Source of the DNA: Nitrosomonadales bacterium
Lineage (GTDB): Bacteria; Pseudomonadota; Gammaproteobacteria; Burkholderiales; Gallionellaceae
Length of the DNA stretch: 6,800 nucleotides
Assembly (NCBI GenBank): GCA_016218465.1
Contig: JACREA010000217.1
Coordinates: forward strand, 1 to 6,800
Reading direction: 5' to 3'
In this document: positions 1 through 6,127 of the stretch, piece after piece
Numbering within the stretch: position 1 is the first letter of the stretch
Layout: each line of letters starts with the position of its first letter
The notes under the pieces: generated by a model
Seen by the model: only the letters and a program-made list of their open reading frames with translations
What the model was told of the DNA's origin: nothing
Databases searched by the model: none
Program-made: the position numbers and the translations under genes

Positions 1-1480
1 ATGTTTTGCGGCGCAGCCAGGCATAGGCGAGCATCGCGACCAGCAACAACAGCACCGCCGCGTTTCCCCAGCGCACATAGGGCGTGATGCCGTCATAGCC
101 TTGTGCCTTGCCGAGCAGCACGGCTTCTTTGTGTTGCGGCAGTTGCTGCAGCACCTTGCCGTCCGCGCCGATGATCGAGGTCACGCCGGTGTTGGTGGCG
201 CGCAGCATCATGCGGCCTGTTTCCAGTGCACGGAGCTGGGCGATCTGGTTATGTTGCGCTGCCACCGGGGAATTGCCGTACCACGCATCATTGGTCACAT
301 TCACTAACAGCGTAGCCTGCGGCAGTGAGCGGATAATTTCTTCACCGAACACATCTTCGTAGCAAATATTCACCGCCACTTGCTGTCCGGCAACAGCAAG
401 CGGCGCTTGTATTGCGTCGCCGCGCGCCAGATCGCCCATCGGGATATCAAGTACTCTGTTGATAAGCCAGCCAAACAAGGGGCGCAGCGGAATGAATTCG
501 CCGAACGGCACCAGATGCTGTTTGCGGTAATGCTGCTCATCAGCGACACCCAGCGAGAAAACACTGTTGTAGTAACTGCCGTTGTTGCGTTCGAACGCGC
601 CGATCAGCACGTCGCCGCCATTTTGCCTTGCATGGTCGTGCAGCTTTTCAATCAGACTTTGCGGCACTTCGTGACGATGCAGCGGCAGTGCGGTTTCCGG
701 CAGCACGGTAAGGCGCGCCGGGTTTTGTTCCACCAGACGACGATAGGTTTCCAGCGTGCCAACCAGCACGTCTTCGTTGAACTTGAGATTCTGCGGGATA
801 TTTCCTTGCACCAGCGCCACGCTGAACGGCTCGCCTTGAGGCTGTGTCCATGCAACGGCGCGCAGCAGCGCGCCGAGCCCCCAGATGGAAAACAGTAATA
901 TCAATGCCAGCTTGCCTTGTTTGCTCCAGCGCGACCGCCAAAGCAAAAGCAGCGACCCTGCACTGGCCGCAGCCGCGAGCGACACGCCGTACACACCCAG
1001 CAATGGAGCATAGCCAGCAAGAGGGTTATCGCTGTGCGCATAACCCAGGGTCAGCCACGGAAATCCGGTAACCAGCAGGCCGCGAAACCACTCAAGCAGC
1101 GCCCATACGGCAGGCATGACCAGCATGATGCGCAGCCAATTTGCCACCGGAAAACGAGCTTGCACATATCCTGCCAATGCGGGAAGCAGCGCCCAAAATG
1201 CCGCAAACAGCAATGTCGCCAGTAGCGCAAGCAACAGCGGCATGTCGCCGTACTCGTACATCGCGATATAAATCCATCCGATGCCCGCGCTGAACAAGCC
1301 CAGGCCAAAGGCAAAGCCCAACCATGCTGCCGTGCGCGCCGAGTCGGCGTGCAGCCAAAGCGAGAACAGCACGGCGAGCGCCAGCACAGGGATTGCATAA
1401 ATCCCGAACGGCGCAAAACCGAATACACACATTGCTCCAGCCAGCAAAGCCGACCCGTAATATTTATTGAATAAGTTCAT
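1..1480 (-). CDS. lnt: Apolipoprotein N-acyltransferase (Lnt), C-terminal end cut by window edge
   Basis: Lnt is an inner-membrane enzyme that moves an acyl chain from phospholipid to the N-terminal cysteine of apolipoproteins, the last step of lipoprotein maturation. I translated the frame codon by codon: 493 codons are open from ATG at 1480 with no stop before the edge. E. coli Lnt has about 512 residues, so only a short tail is missing. Residues 1-200 hold several hydrophobic helices. A nitrilase-like domain starts near residue 219 (ALVQGNIPQNLKF). The expected catalytic triad is visible: Glu262 in LPETALPL, Lys320 in YRKQHLVPFGEF and Cys373 in NICYEDVFGEE. A final membrane helix (LLLLVAMLAYAWLRR) reaches the edge. 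The start gives an N-terminus that enters the first helix directly; its Shine-Dalgarno is weak. The gene is divergent from the barrel gene at 1671, so it needs a promoter in that spacer rather than read-through from corC. Confidence 0.96.
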   Translation of the reverse strand, partial: MNLFNKYYGSALLAGAMCVFGFAPFGIYAIPVLALAVLFSLWLHADSARTAAWLGFAFGLGLFSAGIGWIYIAMYEYGDMPLLLALLATLLFAAFWALLPALAGYVQARFPVANWLRIMLVMPAVWALLEWFRGLLVTGFPWLTLGYAHSDNPLAGYAPLLGVYGVSLAAAASAGSLLLLWRSRWSKQGKLALILLFSIWGLGALLRAVAWTQPQGEPFSVALVQGNIPQNLKFNEDVLVGTLETYRRLVEQNPARLTVLPETALPLHRHEVPQSLIEKLHDHARQNGGDVLIGAFERNNGSYYNSVFSLGVADEQHYRKQHLVPFGEFIPLRPLFGWLINRVLDIPMGDLARGDAIQAPLAVAGQQVAVNICYEDVFGEEIIRSLPQATLLVNVTNDAWYGNSPVAAQHNQIAQLRALETGRMMLRATNTGVTSIIGADGKVLQQLPQHKEAVLLGKAQGYDGITPYVRWGNAAVLLLLVAMLAYAWLRRKT

Positions 1481-1670
1481 GCAAAATTTTACTGCTCGAT
1501 ATGATACAAAACGCGTGCAGCATAACCGATTCAACGCATCTGCTGCCAATCGGCAGAAGCGGGTTGAAGAAGGTGGTGCGGCAATATGCCGCAGGTACGT
1601 GCGCAACAGATTTGGTAGCATCGCGATACAGTTTCGACCAAAACAACTTTCTACCTGGGGATTCTTGACG
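1481..1670. promoter_or_regulatory. Divergent intergenic region between lnt and the barrel-protein gene
   Basis: This 190-base spacer must supply promoters in both directions, because lnt reads leftward from 1480 and the barrel gene rightward from 1671. The part nearest lnt is AT-rich; read on the minus strand it holds TATCAT-like and TAAAAT-like boxes within 30 bases of the lnt start, but no well-spaced -35 partner, so I do not assign a promoter. A small stem (CTGCC/GGCAG with a four-base loop, 1543-1556) and a better 17-base dyad (1577-1593) lie in the middle. Neither is followed by a T-run on either strand, so they are not terminators. The barrel frame stays open upstream to 1467, but that stretch is not protein-like and would overlap the lnt start, so I treat it as non-coding. 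Confidence 0.5.
1577..1593. promoter_or_regulatory. 17-base inverted repeat, possible operator or leader hairpin
   Basis: The sequence is TGCGGCA, spacer ATA, TGCCGCA: two perfect 7-base arms around three bases. It lies 78 bases upstream of the barrel-protein ATG and 97 bases upstream of the lnt start. Size and symmetry would suit a dimeric helix-turn-helix repressor, or it could fold as a hairpin in the 5' leader of the barrel mRNA. No known regulator motif is recognised, and a chance dyad cannot be excluded. Confidence 0.35.
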
Positions 1671-2645
1671 ATGAAAACCAAACTGCTGTTTGCATCACTG
1701 CTCTGCACCACTGTCAACGCTTACGCATCCTGCGGCTCTTCATTTTGCGCGGTCAACACGCAATGGGACACACAAGGGCTGGTCAATGACGAGGGTTTGC
1801 GAATCGACCTGCGTTATTCCTATGCCAAGGCAGATACCCCGCGCGTAGGCTCTTCAAAAGTTGCCAAGCCGTTGCCAACGGACCCTGCCCTGCTGGGCGC
1901 AGAAGTTGAAAACATGCGCACCATCAATCGAACACTGAACATGAATTTCGATTATGCAGTTAACCACCAGTGGAACGTTGCGGTTGGCCTGCCTTTGCTG
2001 ATGCGTGACCATGCCCACCAGATCGGCGATCCGTCGCTTACTATCGTTGAACAAAAAAGTTTTTCGGCATTGGGCGATTTGCGTGTAGTCGGAAATTACA
2101 AGCTCGATTCAGACCATCATGCCGGCAGTGGCATGCGCTTTGGATTGAAGCTGCCTACCGGCAAAACCGATCTTGAAATGGTGCCCGGCACGCCGTTGGA
2201 AAGCTCATTGCAACCGGGTAGCGGCAGCACCGATTTGATTCTGGGCGCGTATCATCATGAGGATGTTGCCAATTCACCCTGGGGCTGGTTTGTCAGCGGA
2301 CAGATTCAAACCGCCATGCAAACACGCGAGGACTACCGCCCCGGCAATGATGCTGCGCTGGACGCAGGCATGCACTACGAGGATTCTCCCACGCTGACCG
2401 GCCTGATTCAATTGAATGCCCAGTTCAAGGGACGTGACGGCGGCTTGAATGCCAATCCGCACTCGGGCGGGCGCAGTTTGAATCTCAGCCCCGGCGTCAG
2501 CTTTGCTGCTGCTCCCAGGACCAGAGTATATGGCTTCGTGCAATTGCCGCTGTATCAATACGCAAATCCGGACCCTGCTGGCGGCCCCTACGGCCAATTG
2601 ACCGCACGGTGGTCTTTCTCGGTCGGTGTCAGCCAGATTTTTTAA
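1671..2645 (+). CDS. Predicted outer membrane beta-barrel protein with N-terminal CX4C motif
   Basis: The product has 324 residues. A signal peptide is clear: basic MKTK, a hydrophobic core (LLFASLLCTTV) and a signal peptidase I-type site after NAYA (residue 19). Cys12 does not sit in a good lipobox, so I do not expect a lipoprotein. Directly after the cleavage site is SCGSSFCAVNTQW, a CX4C pair (Cys21, Cys26). The rest alternates polar and hydrophobic residues in short strands (LRIDLRYSYA, GMRFGLKLPTG, WSFSVGVSQIF) and ends in Phe, as outer membrane barrels do. It resembles the broad MetA-pathway or transporter-like barrel families, but I cannot name a substrate. The 1671 ATG is chosen because it opens the signal peptide; an upstream in-frame start at 1467 would add 68 atypical residues and overlap lnt. 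A GGGG about 10 bases upstream is a modest ribosome site. A terminator follows immediately, so this is probably a single-gene transcript. Confidence 0.8.
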   Translation: MKTKLLFASLLCTTVNAYASCGSSFCAVNTQWDTQGLVNDEGLRIDLRYSYAKADTPRVGSSKVAKPLPTDPALLGAEVENMRTINRTLNMNFDYAVNHQWNVAVGLPLLMRDHAHQIGDPSLTIVEQKSFSALGDLRVVGNYKLDSDHHAGSGMRFGLKLPTGKTDLEMVPGTPLESSLQPGSGSTDLILGAYHHEDVANSPWGWFVSGQIQTAMQTREDYRPGNDAALDAGMHYEDSPTLTGLIQLNAQFKGRDGGLNANPHSGGRSLNLSPGVSFAAAPRTRVYGFVQLPLYQYANPDPAGGPYGQLTARWSFSVGVSQIF

Positions 2646-2660
2646 ATCCTGGTTTTCACA

Positions 2661-2689
2661 AAAAAACGCGGCGCAACGCCGCGTTTTTT
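2661..2689. terminator. Bidirectional rho-independent terminator
   Basis: Two perfectly complementary 13-base arms (2661-2673 and 2677-2689) flank the loop CAA. Each arm has a GC-rich core (CGCGGCG/CGCCGCG), with an A6 run at the left and a T6 run at the right. On the plus strand it lies 16 bases after the stop of the barrel-protein gene and should end that transcript. The A-run makes it equally able to work on the minus strand. It separates the barrel gene from the RluF-like gene, which starts 66 bases further on and therefore needs its own promoter. Confidence 0.93.
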
Positions 2690-2754
2690 ATTTCTCGCGA
2701 TGCTTTGCTTTGTGCTTAAATCGTGCCTTACACAATTGCCACCGCAAGATTTTC

Positions 2755-3486
2755 ATGGAAAAAATCCGTCTTTCAAAACGCATGTCCGAACTTGGCCTGT
2801 GCTCACGCCGCGAAGCAGATGGCTACATCGAGAAAGGCTGGGTAGAGGTCGATGGCGAAATTGTCAGCGAACTGGGCAGCAAGGTCTATCCCACCCAGCA
2901 AGTTACGCTGCGCACTCCCGCGCAGAACACGCAGCAGCACCGCGTGACCATCCTGCTCAACAAACCGATAGGCTATGTATCGGGACAAGCCGAGCACGGC
3001 TACAAACCGGCAACCGCCCTGATCGACGAGAGCACGCGCTGGGTGGAAGATCCGTCGCCGCTACGTTTTCATCGCAGCCAGTTCATCGGTCTTGCCCCGG
3101 CAGGCCGTCTGGACATTGACTCGCAGGGTTTGCTGGTGCTCACCCAGGATGGCCGCGTCGCCAAGCAACTGGTCGGCGAAGATTCACAAATTGACAAGGA
3201 ATATCTGGTACGCGTGCAAGGTAAACTGGAGGACAGCGGCCTGGCTTTGCTCAACCAGGGATTGAAGCTGGATGGCGAATACCTCAAGCCCGCCAAGGTA
3301 ACCTGGCAGAACGAGGACCAGTTGCGTTTCGTGCTGCGCGAAGGAAAAAAGCGCCAGATTCGCCGCATGTGCGAACTGGTCGGACTGAAAGTAACCGGGT
3401 TGAAACGCGTCCGTATCGGGAAAGTAAAACTGGGCAATCTGCCGGTCGGACATTGGAGGTATCTGGGCCCGGAAGAAAAATTCTAA
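2755..3486 (+). CDS. rluF: 23S rRNA pseudouridine synthase, RluF-like (RsuA/RluB/E/F family)
   Basis: The enzyme isomerises a uridine in rRNA to pseudouridine; E. coli RluF acts on U2604 of 23S rRNA. The predicted protein has 243 residues. An N-terminal S4 RNA-binding domain (about 4-60) starts IRLSKRMSELGLCSRREAD and continues GWVEVDGEIV. The catalytic domain has LLNKPIGYVSG and the signature GRLDIDSQGLLVLTQDG with catalytic Asp120, then KEYLVRV and GKKRQIRRMCE. The SRREAD...IEKG wording and the RQIRRMCE motif point to RluF rather than RluB or RluE, but the target base is inferred. Against E. coli RluF from memory, the segment between NKP and GRLD is about 17 residues longer and the long basic C-terminal tail is absent. 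The ATG at 2755 starts just before the S4 domain; the frame is open further upstream but runs through the terminator. The ribosome site is weak. The gene converges on the EAL gene with only 12 bases between stops. Confidence 0.9.
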   Translation: MEKIRLSKRMSELGLCSRREADGYIEKGWVEVDGEIVSELGSKVYPTQQVTLRTPAQNTQQHRVTILLNKPIGYVSGQAEHGYKPATALIDESTRWVEDPSPLRFHRSQFIGLAPAGRLDIDSQGLLVLTQDGRVAKQLVGEDSQIDKEYLVRVQGKLEDSGLALLNQGLKLDGEYLKPAKVTWQNEDQLRFVLREGKKRQIRRMCELVGLKVTGLKRVRIGKVKLGNLPVGHWRYLGPEEKF

Positions 3487-3498
3487 AGCCGAACAGTT

Positions 3499-4707
3499 TT
3501 AAAGCTGCTGTTGCTGGGTTATAGCGTGACGCATTACCAAATCCTGCAATGCAGCTGGCCTGCCATAATGCCAGCCCTGCCCGAAATCGCACCCCATCTC
3601 CAGCAGTTTTGCGCCTACTTCTTTGGCTTCAACTCCTTCGGCAACCACATTCATGCCCAGCGAATGCGCCAAGTCAACTGACGAACGTACTATTTCGTAG
3701 CTCTGCGCTGATTCCAGCAAAGGAGCGACAAAAGCGCGATCAATTTTTAACGTGCCGATTGGATACCGCTGCAAGTGGTTCAACCCGGAATGCCCGGTGC
3801 CATAATCATCCAGCGCAAGACCGCTGCCCAATTCGATTAATTTGTTAAGAATTTTCAGCGCGAGTTCTGGATGTTCGATTATGACCGTTTCCGTGAGCTC
3901 CAGCTTTAGCTCTGTGACTTCCATACTGTGACGCGCGATGATTCCCTTCACATCCTCAACCAACATCTCACTGGCCAATTGGACCGCCGACAAATTGACG
4001 CTGACAAATGGCTTTTCATAATTTGTATATTGCCTTAGCTTCGGCCAGTCCCGACAAGCGCGCTCAAGCGTCCACAGCCCGATTTCGCGGATCAAACCGG
4101 TTTGCTCGGCAAGCCAGAGAAAGTCCATGGGCTGAATCACGCCGTCCGTGGGATGATGCCAGCGGATCAGCGCCTCGAACCCGGCAATACGGCCATCGGA
4201 TAAATTGCAGATCGGCTGATAGTAAAGTTCAAATTCCGAATTAACCAGTGCGTGTGTGATCCCATGGGCGAGCGACAGTTTATGGGTCGCCTCGCCCTTC
4301 AGGGCGCTACGGCGGCTGGAATGATCCCGTAAGTCTTCCGTACTTGCCATATGCGACCGGTTGCTACTCTGCTTGTTTCTGAATCGATCCAAAATAACCA
4401 GCAGCAAATGGTTCAAAACCGGGTCGCTTTTTTCCATCAACTCCTCAACCAGCTTTCGCCGGATGGGAACGAGCACCGTTTCTTCGGCGGCTCTGACAGT
4501 TGCCGTGCGTGGCTGATGGTCTATCAGCGCGATCTCTCCAAACATCTCACCCTTGCCCAGCAAATTGAGCTGGCGTTCTTTGCCCTGATCTATAACAAAA
4601 ACTTCGACAGTCCCTTTTTCAATCAGGTAAGCACAATCTCCTGCGTCACCTTCCTTGAATATTTGATCACCAGCGGCGAAGACTTCCCGATCCAATTCGT
4701 CAAACAC
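3499..4707 (-). CDS. Cyclic-nucleotide-binding (CAP_ED) domain fused to EAL c-di-GMP phosphodiesterase
   Basis: Numbering is from the preferred GTG start at 4707 (402 residues). Residues about 5-110 form a CAP_ED cyclic-nucleotide pocket: AAGDQIFKEGDAGDCAYLI, then GEMFGEIALIDHQPRTATV, which keeps the phosphate-cassette Glu58 and Arg67. A polar linker (about 112-140) joins an EAL domain (about 147-395). That domain has EALIRW (Glu178), SVNLSA (Asn238), LELTET (Glu270), ALDDYGTG (Asp300, Asp301), LKIDRAF (Lys321), AEGVEA (Glu357) and FGQGW (Gln377). All usual metal-binding and catalytic residues of active EAL hydrolases are present; the loop-6 DDFGTG motif reads DDYGTG. I infer hydrolysis of c-di-GMP to pGpG in the cytoplasm, gated by a nucleotide or another small ligand. 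There is no GGDEF domain and no membrane helix. A GTG at 4779 would add 24 residues but has no good ribosome site, whereas the 4707 GTG follows a GGGAGG. The gene lies about 100 bases after corC with no visible terminator, so co-transcription is possible. Confidence 0.93.
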   Translation of the reverse strand: MFDELDREVFAAGDQIFKEGDAGDCAYLIEKGTVEVFVIDQGKERQLNLLGKGEMFGEIALIDHQPRTATVRAAEETVLVPIRRKLVEELMEKSDPVLNHLLLVILDRFRNKQSSNRSHMASTEDLRDHSSRRSALKGEATHKLSLAHGITHALVNSEFELYYQPICNLSDGRIAGFEALIRWHHPTDGVIQPMDFLWLAEQTGLIREIGLWTLERACRDWPKLRQYTNYEKPFVSVNLSAVQLASEMLVEDVKGIIARHSMEVTELKLELTETVIIEHPELALKILNKLIELGSGLALDDYGTGHSGLNHLQRYPIGTLKIDRAFVAPLLESAQSYEIVRSSVDLAHSLGMNVVAEGVEAKEVGAKLLEMGCDFGQGWHYGRPAALQDLVMRHAITQQQQL

Positions 4708-4714
4708 GCTGAAT

Positions 4715-4720
4715 CCTCCC
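4715..4720 (-). promoter_or_regulatory. Strong Shine-Dalgarno (GGGAGG) deciding the EAL-gene start
   Basis: On the minus strand GGGAGG is followed by seven bases and then GTG at 4707-4705. This is near-ideal spacing for initiation and is the strongest ribosome site in the window. It lies inside the longer possible reading frame beginning at GTG 4779, whose own upstream sequence shows nothing comparable, so it argues for the shorter protein. Confidence 0.75.
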
Positions 4721-4809
4721 GGCTGAAACTTCGTCTGCTTTAAAACAGGTTTGGCAAAAACCGCAAATAAGCAGTGCACTTCCAGGTTGCATGGCTCGCA
4801 AAGACATGT

Positions 4810-5652
4810 TCAGGGAATTTTTGGTGTGGATTTTTTGCGTTCCACCAGCAACAAGTGCAGTCTGCGGCTATCGGCACGCAACACCGTAAAGGTGAATTCG
4901 CCAAGGTGGATGCGATCGCCGCGCTTGGGCAGTTGCCCTGCTACTTGCAACACCAGCCCGCCCACTGTGTCATATTCCTCATCGCTGAATTCTGCGCCAA
5001 GAGCCTCATTGAAATCCGCAATTTCGGTGTCAGCCTTGACGCGATAGTGCCCCGAGTCAACAGCGATGATATTGTCCTCATCCTCGTCAAAATCGTATTC
5101 GTCTTCGATGTCGCCGACAATTTGTTCCAGCACATCCTCAATTGTCACCATGCCGGACACGCCGCCATACTCATCCGCCACCAGAGCGATATGGTTACGG
5201 TTGCTGCGAAAATCGCGAAGCAGCACGTTAAGCCTCTTTGCTTCCGGCACAAATACTGCCGGGCGCAGCATATCGCGCACGTTGAACTCTTCTCCGGCGT
5301 AATAGCGCAGCAGATCTTTCGCCAACAGGATGCCGATTATGTTGTCCTTGTCGCCATCGATCACGGGAAAACGCGAGTGAGCCGTCTCGATGACAAAGGG
5401 AATGAATTTTTCCGGTGGTTCGCTGATGTCGATGACATCCATTTGCGCGCGAGGAATCATGATTTCGCGCACTTGCCGTTCGGAAACCTGCATCACGCCT
5501 TCCATCATGGATAGCGCGTCGGAATCCAGCAAATTGCGCTCATAGGCGGAATGCAGCAGATCGATAAGCTGTTCGCGGTCCTCTGGTTCGCGAAGCAGCA
5601 TCGTGGAAAGACGCTCTAACAGGCTGGGTTTGCTACTTTCCGGGTCGTCCAT
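4810..5652 (-). CDS. corC: CorC/YbeX family CBS-domain protein (magnesium/cobalt efflux-associated)
   Basis: The product has 280 residues, close to E. coli CorC (292), and aligns along its whole length from memory. It opens with a helical region (LLERLSTML...REQLIDLLHSAYERNLLDSDALSMMEGVM), then two CBS domains at about 64-125 (VREIMIPRAQMDVI, AHSRFPVI, GILLAKDLL) and 130-187 (VFVPEAKRLNVLL, HIALVADEYGGVSGMVTIED). A very acidic linker (EDEYDFDEDED, about 183-193) follows, then the CorC_HlyC transporter-associated domain (about 198-275; DFNEALG, DTVGGLVLQ, LPKRGD). There is no N-terminal membrane domain, so this is the soluble short form, not the full CNNM-like transporter. The family is linked to Mg/Co resistance and lies next to lnt in E. 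coli; its direct role is debated. The ATG lies 20 bases inside the end of ybeY, and its only AGGA is 14 bases upstream, so translation is probably coupled to ybeY. Confidence 0.94.
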   Translation of the reverse strand: MDDPESSKPSLLERLSTMLLREPEDREQLIDLLHSAYERNLLDSDALSMMEGVMQVSERQVREIMIPRAQMDVIDISEPPEKFIPFVIETAHSRFPVIDGDKDNIIGILLAKDLLRYYAGEEFNVRDMLRPAVFVPEAKRLNVLLRDFRSNRNHIALVADEYGGVSGMVTIEDVLEQIVGDIEDEYDFDEDEDNIIAVDSGHYRVKADTEIADFNEALGAEFSDEEYDTVGGLVLQVAGQLPKRGDRIHLGEFTFTVLRADSRRLHLLLVERKKSTPKIP

Positions 5653-6127
5653 GTGTGGTACGTATTTCCTGATAAGGATCGGGTTGATGCAATTTTAACA
5701 TTATCGCGGTTTCCAATGTTTCCATCTCCTCGGCATCGGCTTCATTCTCATGGTCGTAGCCCTGCAAATGCAGAGTGGCATGGATGGCAAGATGCGCGTA
5801 ATGGGAAAGCAGGTCTTTGTGCTGCCCGGCTGCCTCTTTGCCAACCACCGGCGCACAGATCACCACATCGCCGGTAACTGCATCGGCATCGTCATAAACA
5901 AAAGTCAGCACGTTGGTAGCGTAGCTCTTGCCGCGATAACTTTTGTTCAGCTTCAGACCCTCGGCCTCGTCCACAATGCGTATTGTCATTGATGCATCGC
6001 GCTGCAACGCGGCTCTTACCCAACGGCGTAGTTGCGTGCGCGTCGGCAAATGCCGCTCATCGCTTGCATATTGCACTGCCAGAGACAATTTGTGAGAAGA
6101 AGCTTTATGCGTTTTTTTGCTGCTCAT
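5633..6127 (-). CDS. ybeY: Endoribonuclease YbeY, zinc-dependent, rRNA maturation
   Basis: YbeY is a single-strand-specific metallo-endoribonuclease needed for 16S rRNA 3' maturation and 70S ribosome quality control. From ATG 6127 the protein is 164 residues, against about 155 in E. coli. The zinc motif is HATLHLQGYDH, with His116, His120 and His126. Upstream is the conserved LNKSYRGKSYATNVLTF with Arg65, the counterpart of the essential Arg59 of E. coli. The acidic helix after the motif (ENEADAEEMETLE) is also typical. The frame remains open to 6217, but the extra 30 residues are the out-of-frame image of PhoH and have no family resemblance, so I reject that start. ATG 6127 lies inside the last codons of ybeZ (overlap 23 bases) with no clear ribosome site, which suggests coupled translation. 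The middle histidine-motif residue is Ala where Gly is commoner (HGxLH). Confidence 0.95.
   Translation of the reverse strand: MSSKKTHKASSHKLSLAVQYASDERHLPTRTQLRRWVRAALQRDASMTIRIVDEAEGLKLNKSYRGKSYATNVLTFVYDDADAVTGDVVICAPVVGKEAAGQHKDLLSHYAHLAIHATLHLQGYDHENEADAEEMETLETAIMLKLHQPDPYQEIRTTHGRPGK

Noticed and set aside
380..898. 172-codon plus-strand open frame opposite lnt
   Set aside because: It is the antisense shadow of an intact, motif-complete Lnt frame and has no domain features.
1..1430. Possible broken or frameshifted lnt, because only short minus-strand frames close within this region
   Set aside because: Reading the correct frame codon by codon gives 493 uninterrupted codons; the true frame simply has no stop before the window edge.
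1543..1556. Small hairpin CTGCC/GGCAG as a terminator
   Set aside because: Only five base pairs and no T-run on either strand.
1467..1670. Upstream in-frame extension of the barrel protein by 68 residues
   Set aside because: It overlaps the lnt start on the other strand, lacks family character, and would bury a clear signal peptide in the middle of the protein.
2626..2754. 43-residue N-terminal extension of the RluF-like protein
   Set aside because: It would read through the end of the barrel gene and the terminator hairpin; the S4 domain begins right after ATG 2755.
4774..5514. 246-codon plus-strand open frame opposite corC
   Set aside because: The minus-strand CorC frame is full-length with both CBS domains and the C-terminal domain; the plus frame is its shadow.
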